The notes: generated by a model from the letters alone, not told the origin. A DNA stretch of 64,000 nt from Flavitalea plasmicola (GCF_030546645.1 NZ_JAUOTO010000001.1:806001-870000), one strand, 5' to 3'; numbered from the stretch's first letter, positions 41,968 to 51,639 are shown. Translations and numbers: made by a program.

Positions 41968-42540
41968 TCAATTGCGCGAGACGAGTGTTTGATATTCCCC
42001 TACACTTCCGGTCGCACCCGTACGAGGCTTCCGCCGCTTTAGAATTAACGCCGTGATCAGCGATATCACGATCCCCACGGGCAATACCTCCATATAGGTA
42101 AAAAGCACCACCATGATGGGATTCTTATACATCCTGCTCATACTGTTGATGGAATCCATCCTTTTTTGCAACGCCTCGGGCGACAGGCCGCTATGCTGCG
42201 CTTTCTGGATCAGGGCAGCCGAATACTTGTCCATATAATCGGGCATAAAGCAATAGAACTCGATCAGCCAGGCCCCCACATATAAGGTCGACCCGATCAG
42301 CGAAATACCCAGCCCGACCAGGAATGCCTTGCCAAAGCTGACCATGCCCTGATTATACTTATCCCGAAAATTTCTGGTCCCGACAAAAATAAATGAGAAG
42401 GCAATGATCATCGCGCTGTACCCGACTACCTCGTTATCTATATGCCCGTGAAAGGCTTTGGAGAGAAAGCCGATGGAGGCGACAAAGGCCGCAAGGATGA
42501 CTCCCGAGACCAGCCCAAAAATGAGGATGTTCTTTTTCAT
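41968..42540 (-). CDS. DUF4199 membrane protein
   Basis: 190 residues with four hydrophobic helices (about 5-25, 38-57, 72-92, 140-162). NKAYxxGLISFGKAF-like features appear as FRDKYNQGMVSFGKAFLVGLGISLIGSTLYV, the DUF4199 hallmark, and the soluble loop QHSGLSPEALQKRMDSIN is also typical. Function unknown in all members. It follows the membrane-anchored LuxR regulator by 132 bases in the same direction, a pairing worth noting. Confidence 0.85.
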   Translation of the reverse strand: MKKNILIFGLVSGVILAAFVASIGFLSKAFHGHIDNEVVGYSAMIIAFSFIFVGTRNFRDKYNQGMVSFGKAFLVGLGISLIGSTLYVGAWLIEFYCFMPDYMDKYSAALIQKAQHSGLSPEALQKRMDSINSMSRMYKNPIMVVLFTYMEVLPVGIVISLITALILKRRKPRTGATGSVGEYQTLVSRN

Positions 42541-42672
42541 ACGTTCAATGATTTAGTCCCCCTAAATTGGGCTATTTCAATAACATAGCTTTCATACTTT
42601 CGGGTGATTTTGCCCTTTTCGCTCATTTTCATGCTTTGGAATGACGTCGATGCCCGTCAGGGGACGCCGCAA

Positions 42673-43119
42673 TCACCGTATCAGCCTCAGCCTCTTCGAC
42701 TTTTCTATCGCCTGCGTTCGCCGCCTTACATCCAGCTTTTCAAATATCCGGGAACAATGCGTTTTGACTGTATTGAGCGACACAAAAAGCCGATCGGCAA
42801 TTTCCTGGTTGCTCAGCCCTTCCGCCATCAGCTGCAGTACCTCCTGTTCCCGGCCGCTCAACCCTAACCGGGCCATCTCCTTTTCATCGATCTCCTGCTG
42901 CGGCGCTTCAGGTGCAGGTTGCACGATCACCACCGTCTGCACCTTTGGCCTGGCCAGCTTCACCGCCAGCCAGATACCCAGCCCCGTAAAAACAAGGGCC
43001 AACGCGCCACTGTACACCTCGATGGCATGGTCAAAAATGATAAATCGCCATTCCAGCCATTTCATCAGGATCAGGAGCACCGCGAGGGCAAACCCATATA
43101 TAATGATATTCCGGCTCAT
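42673..43119 (-). CDS. Membrane-anchored LuxR-type transcriptional regulator
   Basis: 148 residues. Two hydrophobic segments (about 5-20, IIIYGFALAVLLILM, and 36-53, VYSGALALVFTGLGIWLAV) precede a linker and a LuxR/NarL helix-turn-helix: LSGREQEVLQLMAEGLSNQEIADRLFVSLNTVKTHCSRIFEKLDVRRRTQAI (about 90-140). There is no receiver domain, so the signal should come through the membrane part or a partner. The DUF4199 protein encoded next is the obvious candidate partner; that is inference. Confidence 0.88.
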   Translation of the reverse strand: MSRNIIIYGFALAVLLILMKWLEWRFIIFDHAIEVYSGALALVFTGLGIWLAVKLARPKVQTVVIVQPAPEAPQQEIDEKEMARLGLSGREQEVLQLMAEGLSNQEIADRLFVSLNTVKTHCSRIFEKLDVRRRTQAIEKSKRLRLIR

Positions 43120-43146
43120 TTCTCATTAAAAATACTAAGGAAAATC

Positions 43147-43710
43147 CTAAGAACACCGGTATTCGAGAATAAGAACGCCGTTGTCGGCCGCGCGCGAGTG
43201 TTTGAGCTCGAATTTCTTTAATTCCAGATTGTCATCGAAAAGCCTCAACCCGCCGCCAATCGAGAGGGGAAATACCATCAACCGCAATTCATCGATGAGG
43301 TCGTGGTGAAGCAGGGCCTTGACGAGGGTGGCGCTCCCATAGACAAGGATATCACCACCATCGGACTTCTTCAGCGCCGCGACGTCTCCCGCCACGTCGC
43401 GAAGGATATGGCTGTTATTCCATTCCGTCTTTTGCAGGCTTCGGGATACGACATATTTCGGCATCCGGTTAATGGGGTCGGCAAACCCGCCCCCGGTCTG
43501 GTTAGGCCAGTAGGCAGCAAACTTTTCGTACGTGATTTTTCCCAACAGCAAGGTGTCCACGCTGGCAAGCTCATCAACCTTGTATTTGCCGGTTTCCGGA
43601 GAGCTGTATTTAAACTGCCATCCCCCATGAGGATGAGAGGTTTCATTGCCGCCGGGCGCTTCGATAACACCATCGAGAGTGATGAATTCGGTAACGATAA
43701 TTTTTCGCAT
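43147..43710 (-). CDS. Dihydrofolate reductase-like/RibD C-terminal domain protein
   Basis: 187 residues: IIVTEFITLDGVIEAPGG at the start, LLLGKITYEKFAAYWPNQTG, YVVSRSLQKTEWNNSHIL, GDILVYGSATLVKALLHHDLIDELRLMVFPLSIGGGLRLFDD. This is the common stand-alone RibD-C/DHFR-fold NADPH-dependent reductase family, whose members are mostly uncharacterised. It is not the essential folate DHFR. It lies 27 bases upstream of the LuxR gene in the same direction. Confidence 0.9.
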   Translation of the reverse strand: MRKIIVTEFITLDGVIEAPGGNETSHPHGGWQFKYSSPETGKYKVDELASVDTLLLGKITYEKFAAYWPNQTGGGFADPINRMPKYVVSRSLQKTEWNNSHILRDVAGDVAALKKSDGGDILVYGSATLVKALLHHDLIDELRLMVFPLSIGGGLRLFDDNLELKKFELKHSRAADNGVLILEYRCS

Positions 43711-43795
43711 GATCTTTTTTTTGTAAAGCTAGCGAACGTAGTTTGATCAGACGGGGGGCGAAAATGACATTCAAAAGGGGCAATTGCGTCTTACA

Positions 43796-44341
43796 CTATG
43801 CTCCGATTTTGGCTTTCAACTGACGCAAAGCGCCTTTCACATGACTTCTGACTGACTGCTTGCTTAAATTCAGGCGTTGCGCTATCTCCGCATAGGTCAT
43901 ATTTGATCCGCGGCTCATTTCGAAAACCCTTCGCATTTTTGGAGGTAGCAGGGTAATTTGTTTTTCAATAATCACCGCAAGCTGGAGTTCACGCACACGG
44001 TGATCAGTAATTGCCTCGGAATTAGCAGTCTCCTCAATTGACAAAATATATTTTTGCTGCACAGCTTTGTGGGCCAGCAGATTTAATACACGATTCTTTG
44101 CGCAGGTGTAGAGATAACCTGAGAAGTTCGAACAGAGGGGAACCGTTTGTCTTTGCTCCCAAAGGCGTAGGAATATATCTTGAACAAGGTCCTTTGCTTC
44201 GTCCTTGTCCTTTAAACGTTGAAAGGAGTGGATATGGAGAAGCCCGAAATATCGGTCATATAGCGCCTTGAAGGCATGCTCATCACTTTCTTTAACCAGG
44301 CGAACCAATTCCTGGTCTTGCACACAATCATATACAGGCAT
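43796..44341 (-). CDS. ECF RNA polymerase sigma factor without adjacent FecR
   Basis: 181 residues: ALYDRYFGLLHIHSFQRLKDKDEAKDLVQDIFLRLWEQR (region 2), then LLPPKMRRVFEMSRGSNMTYAEIAQRLNLSKQSVRSHV (region 4). It belongs to the Bacteroidota FecI-like expansion but no anti-sigma gene follows; downstream on its strand is the RibD-C gene. It is divergent from the secreted deacetylase-like gene at 44570 across a 228-base region, so that gene may be a target. Confidence 0.92.
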   Translation of the reverse strand: MPVYDCVQDQELVRLVKESDEHAFKALYDRYFGLLHIHSFQRLKDKDEAKDLVQDIFLRLWEQRQTVPLCSNFSGYLYTCAKNRVLNLLAHKAVQQKYILSIEETANSEAITDHRVRELQLAVIIEKQITLLPPKMRRVFEMSRGSNMTYAEIAQRLNLSKQSVRSHVKGALRQLKAKIGA

Positions 44342-44569
44342 GTGTTGGCTGTTAAAAGGTTGACGTTCTAATCAACGGATTATTTTGAAATAGGGGCTTT
44401 GAAGGTAGCAATCCCAAAAGCGCTGGCCGTCCTGCGCCGTCCTGCTTTCGCCCGGAATGTTATATATTTAAATTTGAATATGTGAAATTCTGCTTCCATT
44501 TTTACCCCCCTGCCGCATAGGTTTCCTGTTATTGCAGTATTGTTATTCATTTTTTAATTTTAAACAATT

Positions 44570-46240
44570 ATGGCCATACGTCGTTGTTCGGGTTTGTTCC
44601 TGGCTATTTTCCTGCTCTTACACTTCAATTGTCTTAACGCGCAATCAGACACTGTCCGGGGACAGCGGACGCCAAGGATTGTAAACATTGTCAACTTTAT
44701 CCGGCTTATAGAGCCGCGCGATCCTGCAGTGACGAAAGACGTGCTTTACGAGACAGTGGCGTCCCAGGTCGCATTGATGAAAAAATACCATCTGGGGGGC
44801 ACATTTTTGTTGCAGTATGATGCGCTCATTGACCCCCGCTATCAACGGCTGCTCAAGAGCCTTCCCCGGGACCAATTTGAAATAGGCGCCTGGTGGGAGC
44901 TTCCCCAACCACTTATTGAAAGATCAGGCATTAAATGGAGGGGAAAATATGCCTGGGACTGGCATTCCGATATAGGCTTTTCGGTCGGGTACACGCCGGA
45001 GCAGCGGGAGAGGATCATCGATACCTATTTCGCAGACTTTAAAAAAATATTCGGCTACTACCCAAGGTCCGTGGCGTCATGGGTGATCGATGCCTATTCC
45101 CTGGACTACATGTATGACAAATATCGTATCGTAGCATCCGCCAATTGTAAGGACCAGGTAGGTACAGATGGGTTTACACTCTGGGGTGGCTACTGGAACC
45201 AGGCATACTATCCTAGTCGCATCAATGCATATATGCCCGCTCAGCACGCCGAAAAGCAGCTCCCGGTACCCGTTTTCAGAATGTTGGGCAGCGATCCCAT
45301 CAGACAATATGCCGATGGCAGCTCGGTCACCACCCTGGAGCCCGTATACGGGCACGCCGGCGGAAATGAACAATGGATCAATTGGTTCTTTCAAACCTTT
45401 TCCAACGATCCGGCATTGGGCTTTAATTATACACAAGCCGGTCAGGAGAACTCATTTACCTGGGAAGCTATGCGGAAAGGGTTGGAACTCCAAATGCCCA
45501 TCATAGCACGCCTCAAAAAGGAAGGTAAGATCCGGGTGGAAACACTGGAGCAGTCTGGCAGATGGTTTCGCAAAAGCTATAGGCTGACGCCGGCCACGAC
45601 ATTTGCTGTCACCAAAGACCTGGGTGAGAGCGATCAAAAGACCCTTTGGTACGACAGCCGTTTTTACCGCACCAATCTTCTATGGAAGCATGGCCGCCTG
45701 CGCATCGTCGATATTCACCTGTTCAATGAGGCAGTTCCGGATAAATACCTCCACGCGGTAACAACGGTAAACCAGAGCTTTTTTTATACACTGCCAGTAG
45801 TAGATGGCTTTCAATGGGGAGCACGAGGGAATCCGGAAGGCTTTCGCCTGATGGCGCTAAAAGATGGAAAGGAGGAAGACATCAGTGGTGGGGACCCCAT
45901 ATTCACCCATGCCGGCAGTAAGACGGCGCATGTTCTATGGCCATCCGTCAATGGTAGGTTCGAGATCGATCTCGATGAAGATAAACTGTCCATTACTGCC
46001 AAAGATAGCCCGGCGCTGGACTGGTTTTTGGATCTCAATGTTGCAGCCAACGCCCATACCCCGCTGGAAAAGGTGGATAGCACAGAAGCCACTTACATAT
46101 TTGACGGGCACACTTATCGCCTGAACGTGGCGCAGGGCTCCATCGGAAGTGGTTCCCCGGGCAGTTTGTACAGGATCCGGCCCCGCAATGGTCGCATTGT
46201 ATTAAGACTGGCAGATCAATCCCTGCAGGAACGCAGATGA
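44570..46240 (+). CDS. Secreted polysaccharide-deacetylase-like barrel protein, function unassigned
   Basis: 556 residues with a signal peptide (about 1-24, ending LNAQ). The first 350 residues resemble the deacetylase/GH57-GH38 type (beta/alpha) barrel: VNIVNFIRLIEPRDP, ALMKKYHLGGTFLLQYDALID, FEIGAWWELPQPLIE, YYPRSVASWVIDAYSLDYM. The C-terminal 200 residues are beta-rich. The D/H/H metal set of true polysaccharide deacetylases is not obvious to me. It lies 93 bases before the sigma gene of PUL 2 and could supply the enzyme that locus lacks. Confidence 0.65.
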   Translation: MAIRRCSGLFLAIFLLLHFNCLNAQSDTVRGQRTPRIVNIVNFIRLIEPRDPAVTKDVLYETVASQVALMKKYHLGGTFLLQYDALIDPRYQRLLKSLPRDQFEIGAWWELPQPLIERSGIKWRGKYAWDWHSDIGFSVGYTPEQRERIIDTYFADFKKIFGYYPRSVASWVIDAYSLDYMYDKYRIVASANCKDQVGTDGFTLWGGYWNQAYYPSRINAYMPAQHAEKQLPVPVFRMLGSDPIRQYADGSSVTTLEPVYGHAGGNEQWINWFFQTFSNDPALGFNYTQAGQENSFTWEAMRKGLELQMPIIARLKKEGKIRVETLEQSGRWFRKSYRLTPATTFAVTKDLGESDQKTLWYDSRFYRTNLLWKHGRLRIVDIHLFNEAVPDKYLHAVTTVNQSFFYTLPVVDGFQWGARGNPEGFRLMALKDGKEEDISGGDPIFTHAGSKTAHVLWPSVNGRFEIDLDEDKLSITAKDSPALDWFLDLNVAANAHTPLEKVDSTEATYIFDGHTYRLNVAQGSIGSGSPGSLYRIRPRNGRIVLRLADQSLQERR

Positions 46241-46333
46241 AGGGTTGTGCATCTCCGCAGAGATCATTGGGAAAATATGCTACCTTGCCTTGCTATTCCC
46301 GGTATTAAACACTGTTAAGGCAATTGGAGACTA

Positions 46334-46912
46334 ATGGATCCTACAAACCAATATACTGATGCTAATCTTTGGCTACGCGTGAAAAATGGCGATCAGGGGG
46401 CGTTTAGCGAAATATTTGAACGATACAATGCCCTTTTGTACAGCCATGTCATCAATAAGCTGGACGATGAAGATGAAGCACGTGATATAGTCCAGGATAT
46501 CTTTGTTGCCTTGTGGGAAAAAAGAGGTACGATCCACGAGGTCAATATAGCAGGATATCTTTTTACCGCAGCCCGGAATAAGGTGCTTAACAGTATCCGG
46601 CATAAGAAGATCATCAGCAAATTCGAAAAAGATTTCAAAGATTTTGCAGGAGATCATGCTGCCAATAACGTGGAGAATTCCATCTATAAAAGAGAGCTGG
46701 AAGCAATGATAGAAATGGAGATTGCGGCCTTGCCCGAAAGGATGCGGGAAGTTTTTGAATTGAGCCGTAAAGGATGCCTGCCTCACCAGGAAATTGCCGA
46801 TCAGCTGGGCATCTCCAAACATACCGTGAACGACCACATAAAGGCTTCCTTAAAGATCTTACGGCTGAAGGTAAAGATGGCTATTGTATTTATCTTATTA
46901 TCAGGTATTTAA
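46334..46912 (+). CDS. ECF RNA polymerase sigma factor, PUL 2
   Basis: 192 residues. EIFERYNALLYSHVINKLDDEDEARDIVQDIFVALWEKR is region 2 and ALPERMREVFELSRKGCLPHQEIADQLGISKHTVNDHIKASLKIL is region 4. A FecR gene begins 68 bases later, followed by an STN-containing SusC, so it should control PUL 2. The C-terminal hydrophobic tail (MAIVFILLSGI) is common in this family. Confidence 0.93.
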   Translation: MDPTNQYTDANLWLRVKNGDQGAFSEIFERYNALLYSHVINKLDDEDEARDIVQDIFVALWEKRGTIHEVNIAGYLFTAARNKVLNSIRHKKIISKFEKDFKDFAGDHAANNVENSIYKRELEAMIEMEIAALPERMREVFELSRKGCLPHQEIADQLGISKHTVNDHIKASLKILRLKVKMAIVFILLSGI

Positions 46913-46980
46913 TTATTTTTTGTTTTTATCTCCCTATCCCGTCTTCCCCAGGTGTTATTATAATAATAACAATATCATTT

Positions 46981-48102
46981 ATGCGGGAAGAGCAGCTGCG
47001 ACCCCTTATTGAAAAGTACCTCGACGGAGAATGCTCTCCGGAAGAAACAGCGTTGCTGGAGTCCTGGTATGCCCAGTTCCATGGAGAGTCCCGCAAGACG
47101 CTGTCTGATGATCAATTGAGGGAAGCCGGAGCGATCATGCGCAGCAGAATATTTGTCAATCCTGAAAAACATGTCAGGTATTGGGGCGCATTCCGCATCG
47201 CAGCTGCCTGTATAATAGGGGCTATCCTGGCAACGGGATCCATTTACTTATCCAACAAACATGAACGCGCAAAGCAGGTGGCAGCCGAGATTGCACCGGG
47301 TAGCAATAGGGCGATATTGGTGCTTGACAACGGCGAAAAGCTTGCCCTGGACAGCGCTGCGGATGGCCGGATCGCCACACAAGCCAGCAGCGACGTAATA
47401 AAGCTCAGGAACGGTCAGATCATTTACCATGCAAATGATCCGGCCAAAAAGGAACCAGGTGCACCCGCTTATAATTCATTGGTCGTCCCCAAAGGAGGGC
47501 AATATAAAATAGTGCTGCCGGATGCATCTGTTGTGTGGATCAACTCGGCTTCCGTCCTGAAATATCCTGCATCTTTTGCCGGGCAGAAAACACGGGAAGT
47601 ATACCTGATGGGTGAAGCCTATTTTGAGATCTCGCCTGACAAAATTCACCCATTTATCGTGAAAAGCGATAAGCAGGAAGCGAGGGTATTGGGGACACAT
47701 TTCGATATAAATGCTTATCCTGACAATCCAACCATAAGAACGACGCTTCTCGAAGGCGGACTGGAGGTTAAAAGTTTGGTGCATGGAGACAGCTGCAGAC
47801 TTAAACCAGGCAAACAGGCCGTTTTAAGCAATGTGATCAGCATACAGGATGTAGATGTCGAGAACGTTACTGACTGGAAAGATGGTTACTTCATTTTTCA
47901 CGAGGAGGCGCTGGATGATATCTTGTTAAGACTTTCCAGGTGGTACAACGTGGAGATCGTTTGTAAAGACGGTGTGAAGAAAGTGAAGCTGGAGGGCATC
48001 ATTGCGAGAAACACGCTTCTTTCGGAAGTTTTGACAATGTTATCCCGTACCGGGAAGGTGCATTTCGAGATACGGGACAGGATCGTGTATGCAAGTGAAT
48101 AA
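46981..48102 (+). CDS. FecR-family anti-sigma factor, PUL 2
   Basis: 373 residues from the ATG at 46981 (MREEQLRPLIEKYLDGECSPEE, typical FecR N-terminus); a frame extending to 46774 overlaps the sigma gene in another frame and was rejected. One membrane helix lies near 66-84 (FRIAAACIIGAILATGSIYL). The FecR domain follows (VPKGGQYKIVLPDASVVWINSASVLKYP, ARVLGTHFDINAYPDNPTIRTTLLEGGL). The C-terminal part (DDILLRLSRWYNVEIV) contacts the STN domain of SusC in known systems. Confidence 0.93.
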   Translation: MREEQLRPLIEKYLDGECSPEETALLESWYAQFHGESRKTLSDDQLREAGAIMRSRIFVNPEKHVRYWGAFRIAAACIIGAILATGSIYLSNKHERAKQVAAEIAPGSNRAILVLDNGEKLALDSAADGRIATQASSDVIKLRNGQIIYHANDPAKKEPGAPAYNSLVVPKGGQYKIVLPDASVVWINSASVLKYPASFAGQKTREVYLMGEAYFEISPDKIHPFIVKSDKQEARVLGTHFDINAYPDNPTIRTTLLEGGLEVKSLVHGDSCRLKPGKQAVLSNVISIQDVDVENVTDWKDGYFIFHEEALDDILLRLSRWYNVEIVCKDGVKKVKLEGIIARNTLLSEVLTMLSRTGKVHFEIRDRIVYASE

Positions 48103-48181
48103 GTGCGGTAAAATTTTACGATTGCTATATGAGAATAAGAAATAAGGGTCCGGCCTTGTGACGCAACAAACACCCATAAAA

Positions 48182-48209
48182 AACCGACAGCGCTAGAACA
48201 CTGCCGGTT
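48182..48209 (+). promoter_or_regulatory. Hairpin in the fecR-susC intergenic region, PUL 2
   Basis: AACCGACAG (48182-48190) pairs with CTGCCGGTT (48201-48209) with one mismatch around a 10-base loop. It is preceded by a run of A, as in PUL 1 (25991-26014), and both contain AGCGCT at the start of the loop. No T-run follows, so a simple terminator is unlikely. Confidence 0.45.
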
Positions 48210-48251
48210 ATAGATCGGGTTGATTTAACATGATCTTGCTGTCACAAATTA

Positions 48252-51200
48252 ATGAACCCAAACATTACAAATGTAATGAAATTACTCAACTTCGTTACCA
48301 AAACACTGCTTTGCTTTATCGGGCTGCTGCATATACACGCGGTAAGCTTCTCTCAGAATATCAGTCTGCATAAAAAAAATGTTCACTTATTCGATGCTTT
48401 TAAATCGATAGGGAAACAAAGTGGATATAATATTGTCTATGATGCATCTCTTTTCAGCCCTGAAGATAAGGTCGATGTCGATCTGGCCAATGTATCAATA
48501 ACAGACGCTATAGATGCTTGTTTGCGGGGTAAGGCTTTAACTTATCATATCAACGGAAGATCTGTCGTCATAGAAGCAAAGTCTTCAGGTAGGCTGGAGC
48601 CGTCCCCCCGGGCAGCGCCGGCACCGAGGAGGTCGGTGGTAAGCGGGAAAGTTTCCAACGACCAGGGGCAGCCGTTGGTAGGTGTGAGTGTGATCATAAA
48701 GGGCACTGCGGCGGGAACGAACACGGATTCGTCGGGCGAGTACCAGATCTCCGTACCGGATGGAGCTAGAACGCTTGTGTTCTCCTATGTCGGATACGAT
48801 CCACAGGAAATAACGATTGGGAACCAGAAGATCATCAATGTCGCCCTGGCACAGAAAAAGTCTGAAGCGAATGATGTCGTGGTGGTAGGGTATGGAACCC
48901 AGAAAAAAATAACCACTGTAGGCGCGCAAACCACCGTAGACGTCGAACAGCTGAAGCAGCCGGTTGCCAACCTCACCGGTCTTCTTGCGGGCCATGCGGC
49001 CGGGATTATAGGCGTACAGAGAAGCGGAGAGCCGGGATATGACAACGCAGAGATCTATATTCGCGGCATTTCTACTTTTACAAGCAGCTCTCCCTTGATC
49101 CTGGTCGATGGGGTGGAGAGGGATTTCAGGAATGTGGATCCGGAAGATATAGCCACCTTCAGTATCCTCAAAGACGCATCCGCGACGGCGGTATACGGAG
49201 TGAGAGGCGCCAATGGCGTAATACTGATCACTACAAAGAAAGGTAGGGTGGGCAAGACGGCTATCAATGCGCAATACGACCAGGGGGTAACGGCTTTTAC
49301 CAAATTGCCTCAGTTTGCCGATGGACCGACGTATCTCAAAATTTCCAACGAAGCGTATAAAAATAGCTTTCCTTCGGACGCTTTACCAAGGTACACCGAC
49401 GGTCGCATCGACTCTACCCGCAAACATATAGACCCCGATCTGAACCCGGATGTCAACTGGTTCGACGTCATTCTACGCAAATATGGACATAACAGGAGGG
49501 CAAGGGTCAACGTCAACGGTGGATCCGACAAAGCACAATACTATTTGTCGGTGGGATACTATGATGAAACAGGCATGTTCAAAACGGATAATCTGGCTCA
49601 ATACAATTCTTCGATCAAATTCTCCAGGTACAATTTCACTTCAAATCTTACACTCAACGTAACAAAGACCACCAAAGTCGAATTTGGGGCATCCGGCTGG
49701 ATAAGCAATGGCAACTATCCGGGTAATGGCACGGGCTCTATCTTCAATAACGCTTATGTAATGTCTCCGGTTACGATCCCCGCAAAATATTCCAATGGCT
49801 TGTTTTCCCAGCCGCGGACGGGGGATATGGCTAATCCCTACAATAGCCTGACGCAATCAGGGTACGCGACGGAATTCAACAGCCAGCTTTGGAGTAACCT
49901 GCGGGCGACGCAAAGCCTGGATTTCCTGGTGAAAGGTCTTTCCATCACAGGTATGTTTTCCTTTGACAACTCCAACAGGCATCAGATCTCCCGGTCCAAA
50001 TCGGTGGATGCCTACTATGCCACCGGCAGGGATACGGCAGGCGTCCTGCAAACGATACAGACGGCCATTGGTAACGAGTTCTTGGGTTACAATCGCAGCA
50101 ATGGAGGTAGCAGGCGGTTTTACCTTGAGTCTGCCGTCAATTACAAAGAGACTTTTGGGAAGCATAGCGTCACGGGAATGGTGCTGTATAACCAGTCGGA
50201 TTATGTGGACGCATTTGCGGGCGATTTCATCAGCTCTATTCCATATCGGTATATGGGACTCGCCGGCAGGGCTACCTATGCTTATGATAATAAATACCTG
50301 GTTGAAGGCAATTTCGGCTACAACGGCTCCGAGACTTTCGCGCCTGGCAACAGGTTCGGCTTTTTCCCGTCTTTTGGCGCCGGCTGGATCGCTTCCCAGG
50401 AGTCGTTTTTCGATCCCATCAGGAATATCGTATCGTTTTTGAAATTGAGATTTACCTATGGCGAAGTAGGGAATAGCAATATTGGAGGCAGAAGGTTCGC
50501 CTATGTCTCCACCGTCGCACAGGGTATTTCGGGGTACAACTATGGACAGAATAATATCTCCAACGACATCGGCGGCTTGAATTTTGGCGATTATGCGGTC
50601 AATGTTTCCTGGGAAAGAGCGAAGAAATACAACCTGGGCATCGATATAAAGACGAGCAATAACGCCATTTCGCTGACCGTAGACCTGTTCAGGGAGCTGA
50701 GAAGAGGCATCTTCCTAAAAAGAGGAGATATTCCATACTTCGCCGGCATCGGCAGCAACCCCTATGGCAACATCGGAGCAGTGAACAATAAAGGCATCGA
50801 CGCTACGATGGACATCAACAAGCGGCTGAGCAAGGACTGGAACCTGATTTTCAAGGGGAATTTTACCTACAATCACCCGGTAGTGATAGATGATGCAAAT
50901 GCGCCGTGGCCTTATCCCTGGCAGCAACGGATAGGGAGGAAGCTGGGCACGCGTTTCGGATATATAGCGTTGGGCCTGTTCAAATCCGACCAGGAGGTAG
51001 CCAATAGCCCTTATCAGACGGGAATTACAAAGGCCGGCGATATCAAATATAAAGACCTCACCGGGGATGGAAAGATCGATGCCAACGACCAGGGCCCGAC
51101 GGGCTATGGAAGCCTTCCTGAGATAGTATACGGGTTCGGCCCCACCGTCAGCTATAAGAACTGGTCGCTGGCCGCTTGGTTCAAAGGTATTTCCCATGTT

Positions 51201-51605
51201 GATATTGGATTAGCCGGCAATGGTTTTCAACCATTCATTTACGGTGGTGAACGGGGCAACCTCTTTGCCAACATTACGGATCACTGGACCCCGGATAATC
51301 CCAATCCCCATCCTTTCTATCCAAGGTTGACGTATGGCAATGACAATATGAACTATCAGCCCAGCACATGGTGGACAAAGAGCGGCGCCTTTTTGAGAAT
51401 GCAAACGCTGGAGCTGAACTATGACATGCACGACAAGCATTGGCTGCGACGGGCGGGTATCTCTCATATGAACATATACTTTATCGCCTACAACCTTATG
51501 ACGGTGAGCGGGTTCAAATTATGGGACGTGGAGTTGGGAGACGGTAATGGCGCTCAGTATCCTCTTTTGAAGACGTATAACCTCGGCGCCAAGCTGAGTT
51601 TTTAA
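48252..51605 (+). CDS. SusC/RagA TonB-linked outer-membrane transporter with STN domain, PUL 2
   Basis: 1117 residues; the ATG at 48276 (MKLLNFVTKTLL) is an alternative start. Signal sequence to about residue 35. Residues about 38-110 are an STN domain (NVHLFDAFKSIGKQSGYNIVYD). A carboxypeptidase-regulatory-like domain (GKVSNDQGQPLVGVSVIIKGT) follows, then the TonB plug (VVVVGYGTQKKITTVGA, IRGISTFTSSSPLILVDGVERD, DASATAVYGVRGANGVILITTKKG) and a long barrel ending with Phe. Works with the SusD at 51640 and signals to FecR. Confidence 0.95.
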   Translation: MNPNITNVMKLLNFVTKTLLCFIGLLHIHAVSFSQNISLHKKNVHLFDAFKSIGKQSGYNIVYDASLFSPEDKVDVDLANVSITDAIDACLRGKALTYHINGRSVVIEAKSSGRLEPSPRAAPAPRRSVVSGKVSNDQGQPLVGVSVIIKGTAAGTNTDSSGEYQISVPDGARTLVFSYVGYDPQEITIGNQKIINVALAQKKSEANDVVVVGYGTQKKITTVGAQTTVDVEQLKQPVANLTGLLAGHAAGIIGVQRSGEPGYDNAEIYIRGISTFTSSSPLILVDGVERDFRNVDPEDIATFSILKDASATAVYGVRGANGVILITTKKGRVGKTAINAQYDQGVTAFTKLPQFADGPTYLKISNEAYKNSFPSDALPRYTDGRIDSTRKHIDPDLNPDVNWFDVILRKYGHNRRARVNVNGGSDKAQYYLSVGYYDETGMFKTDNLAQYNSSIKFSRYNFTSNLTLNVTKTTKVEFGASGWISNGNYPGNGTGSIFNNAYVMSPVTIPAKYSNGLFSQPRTGDMANPYNSLTQSGYATEFNSQLWSNLRATQSLDFLVKGLSITGMFSFDNSNRHQISRSKSVDAYYATGRDTAGVLQTIQTAIGNEFLGYNRSNGGSRRFYLESAVNYKETFGKHSVTGMVLYNQSDYVDAFAGDFISSIPYRYMGLAGRATYAYDNKYLVEGNFGYNGSETFAPGNRFGFFPSFGAGWIASQESFFDPIRNIVSFLKLRFTYGEVGNSNIGGRRFAYVSTVAQGISGYNYGQNNISNDIGGLNFGDYAVNVSWERAKKYNLGIDIKTSNNAISLTVDLFRELRRGIFLKRGDIPYFAGIGSNPYGNIGAVNNKGIDATMDINKRLSKDWNLIFKGNFTYNHPVVIDDANAPWPYPWQQRIGRKLGTRFGYIALGLFKSDQEVANSPYQTGITKAGDIKYKDLTGDGKIDANDQGPTGYGSLPEIVYGFGPTVSYKNWSLAAWFKGISHVDIGLAGNGFQPFIYGGERGNLFANITDHWTPDNPNPHPFYPRLTYGNDNMNYQPSTWWTKSGAFLRMQTLELNYDMHDKHWLRRAGISHMNIYFIAYNLMTVSGFKLWDVELGDGNGAQYPLLKTYNLGAKLSF

Positions 51606-51639
51606 GAAAACCGATTCATTAAAAGTAAAAGCATAGTTT

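Noticed and set aside
46774..46980. N-terminal extension of the PUL 2 fecR frame over the sigma gene
   Set aside because: Overlaps the sigma gene out of frame; the FecR family start is at 46981.
48585..49274. 229-codon minus-strand frame inside susC of PUL 2
   Set aside because: Shadow of the susC plug and regulatory domains; Arg-rich with no recognisable motif.
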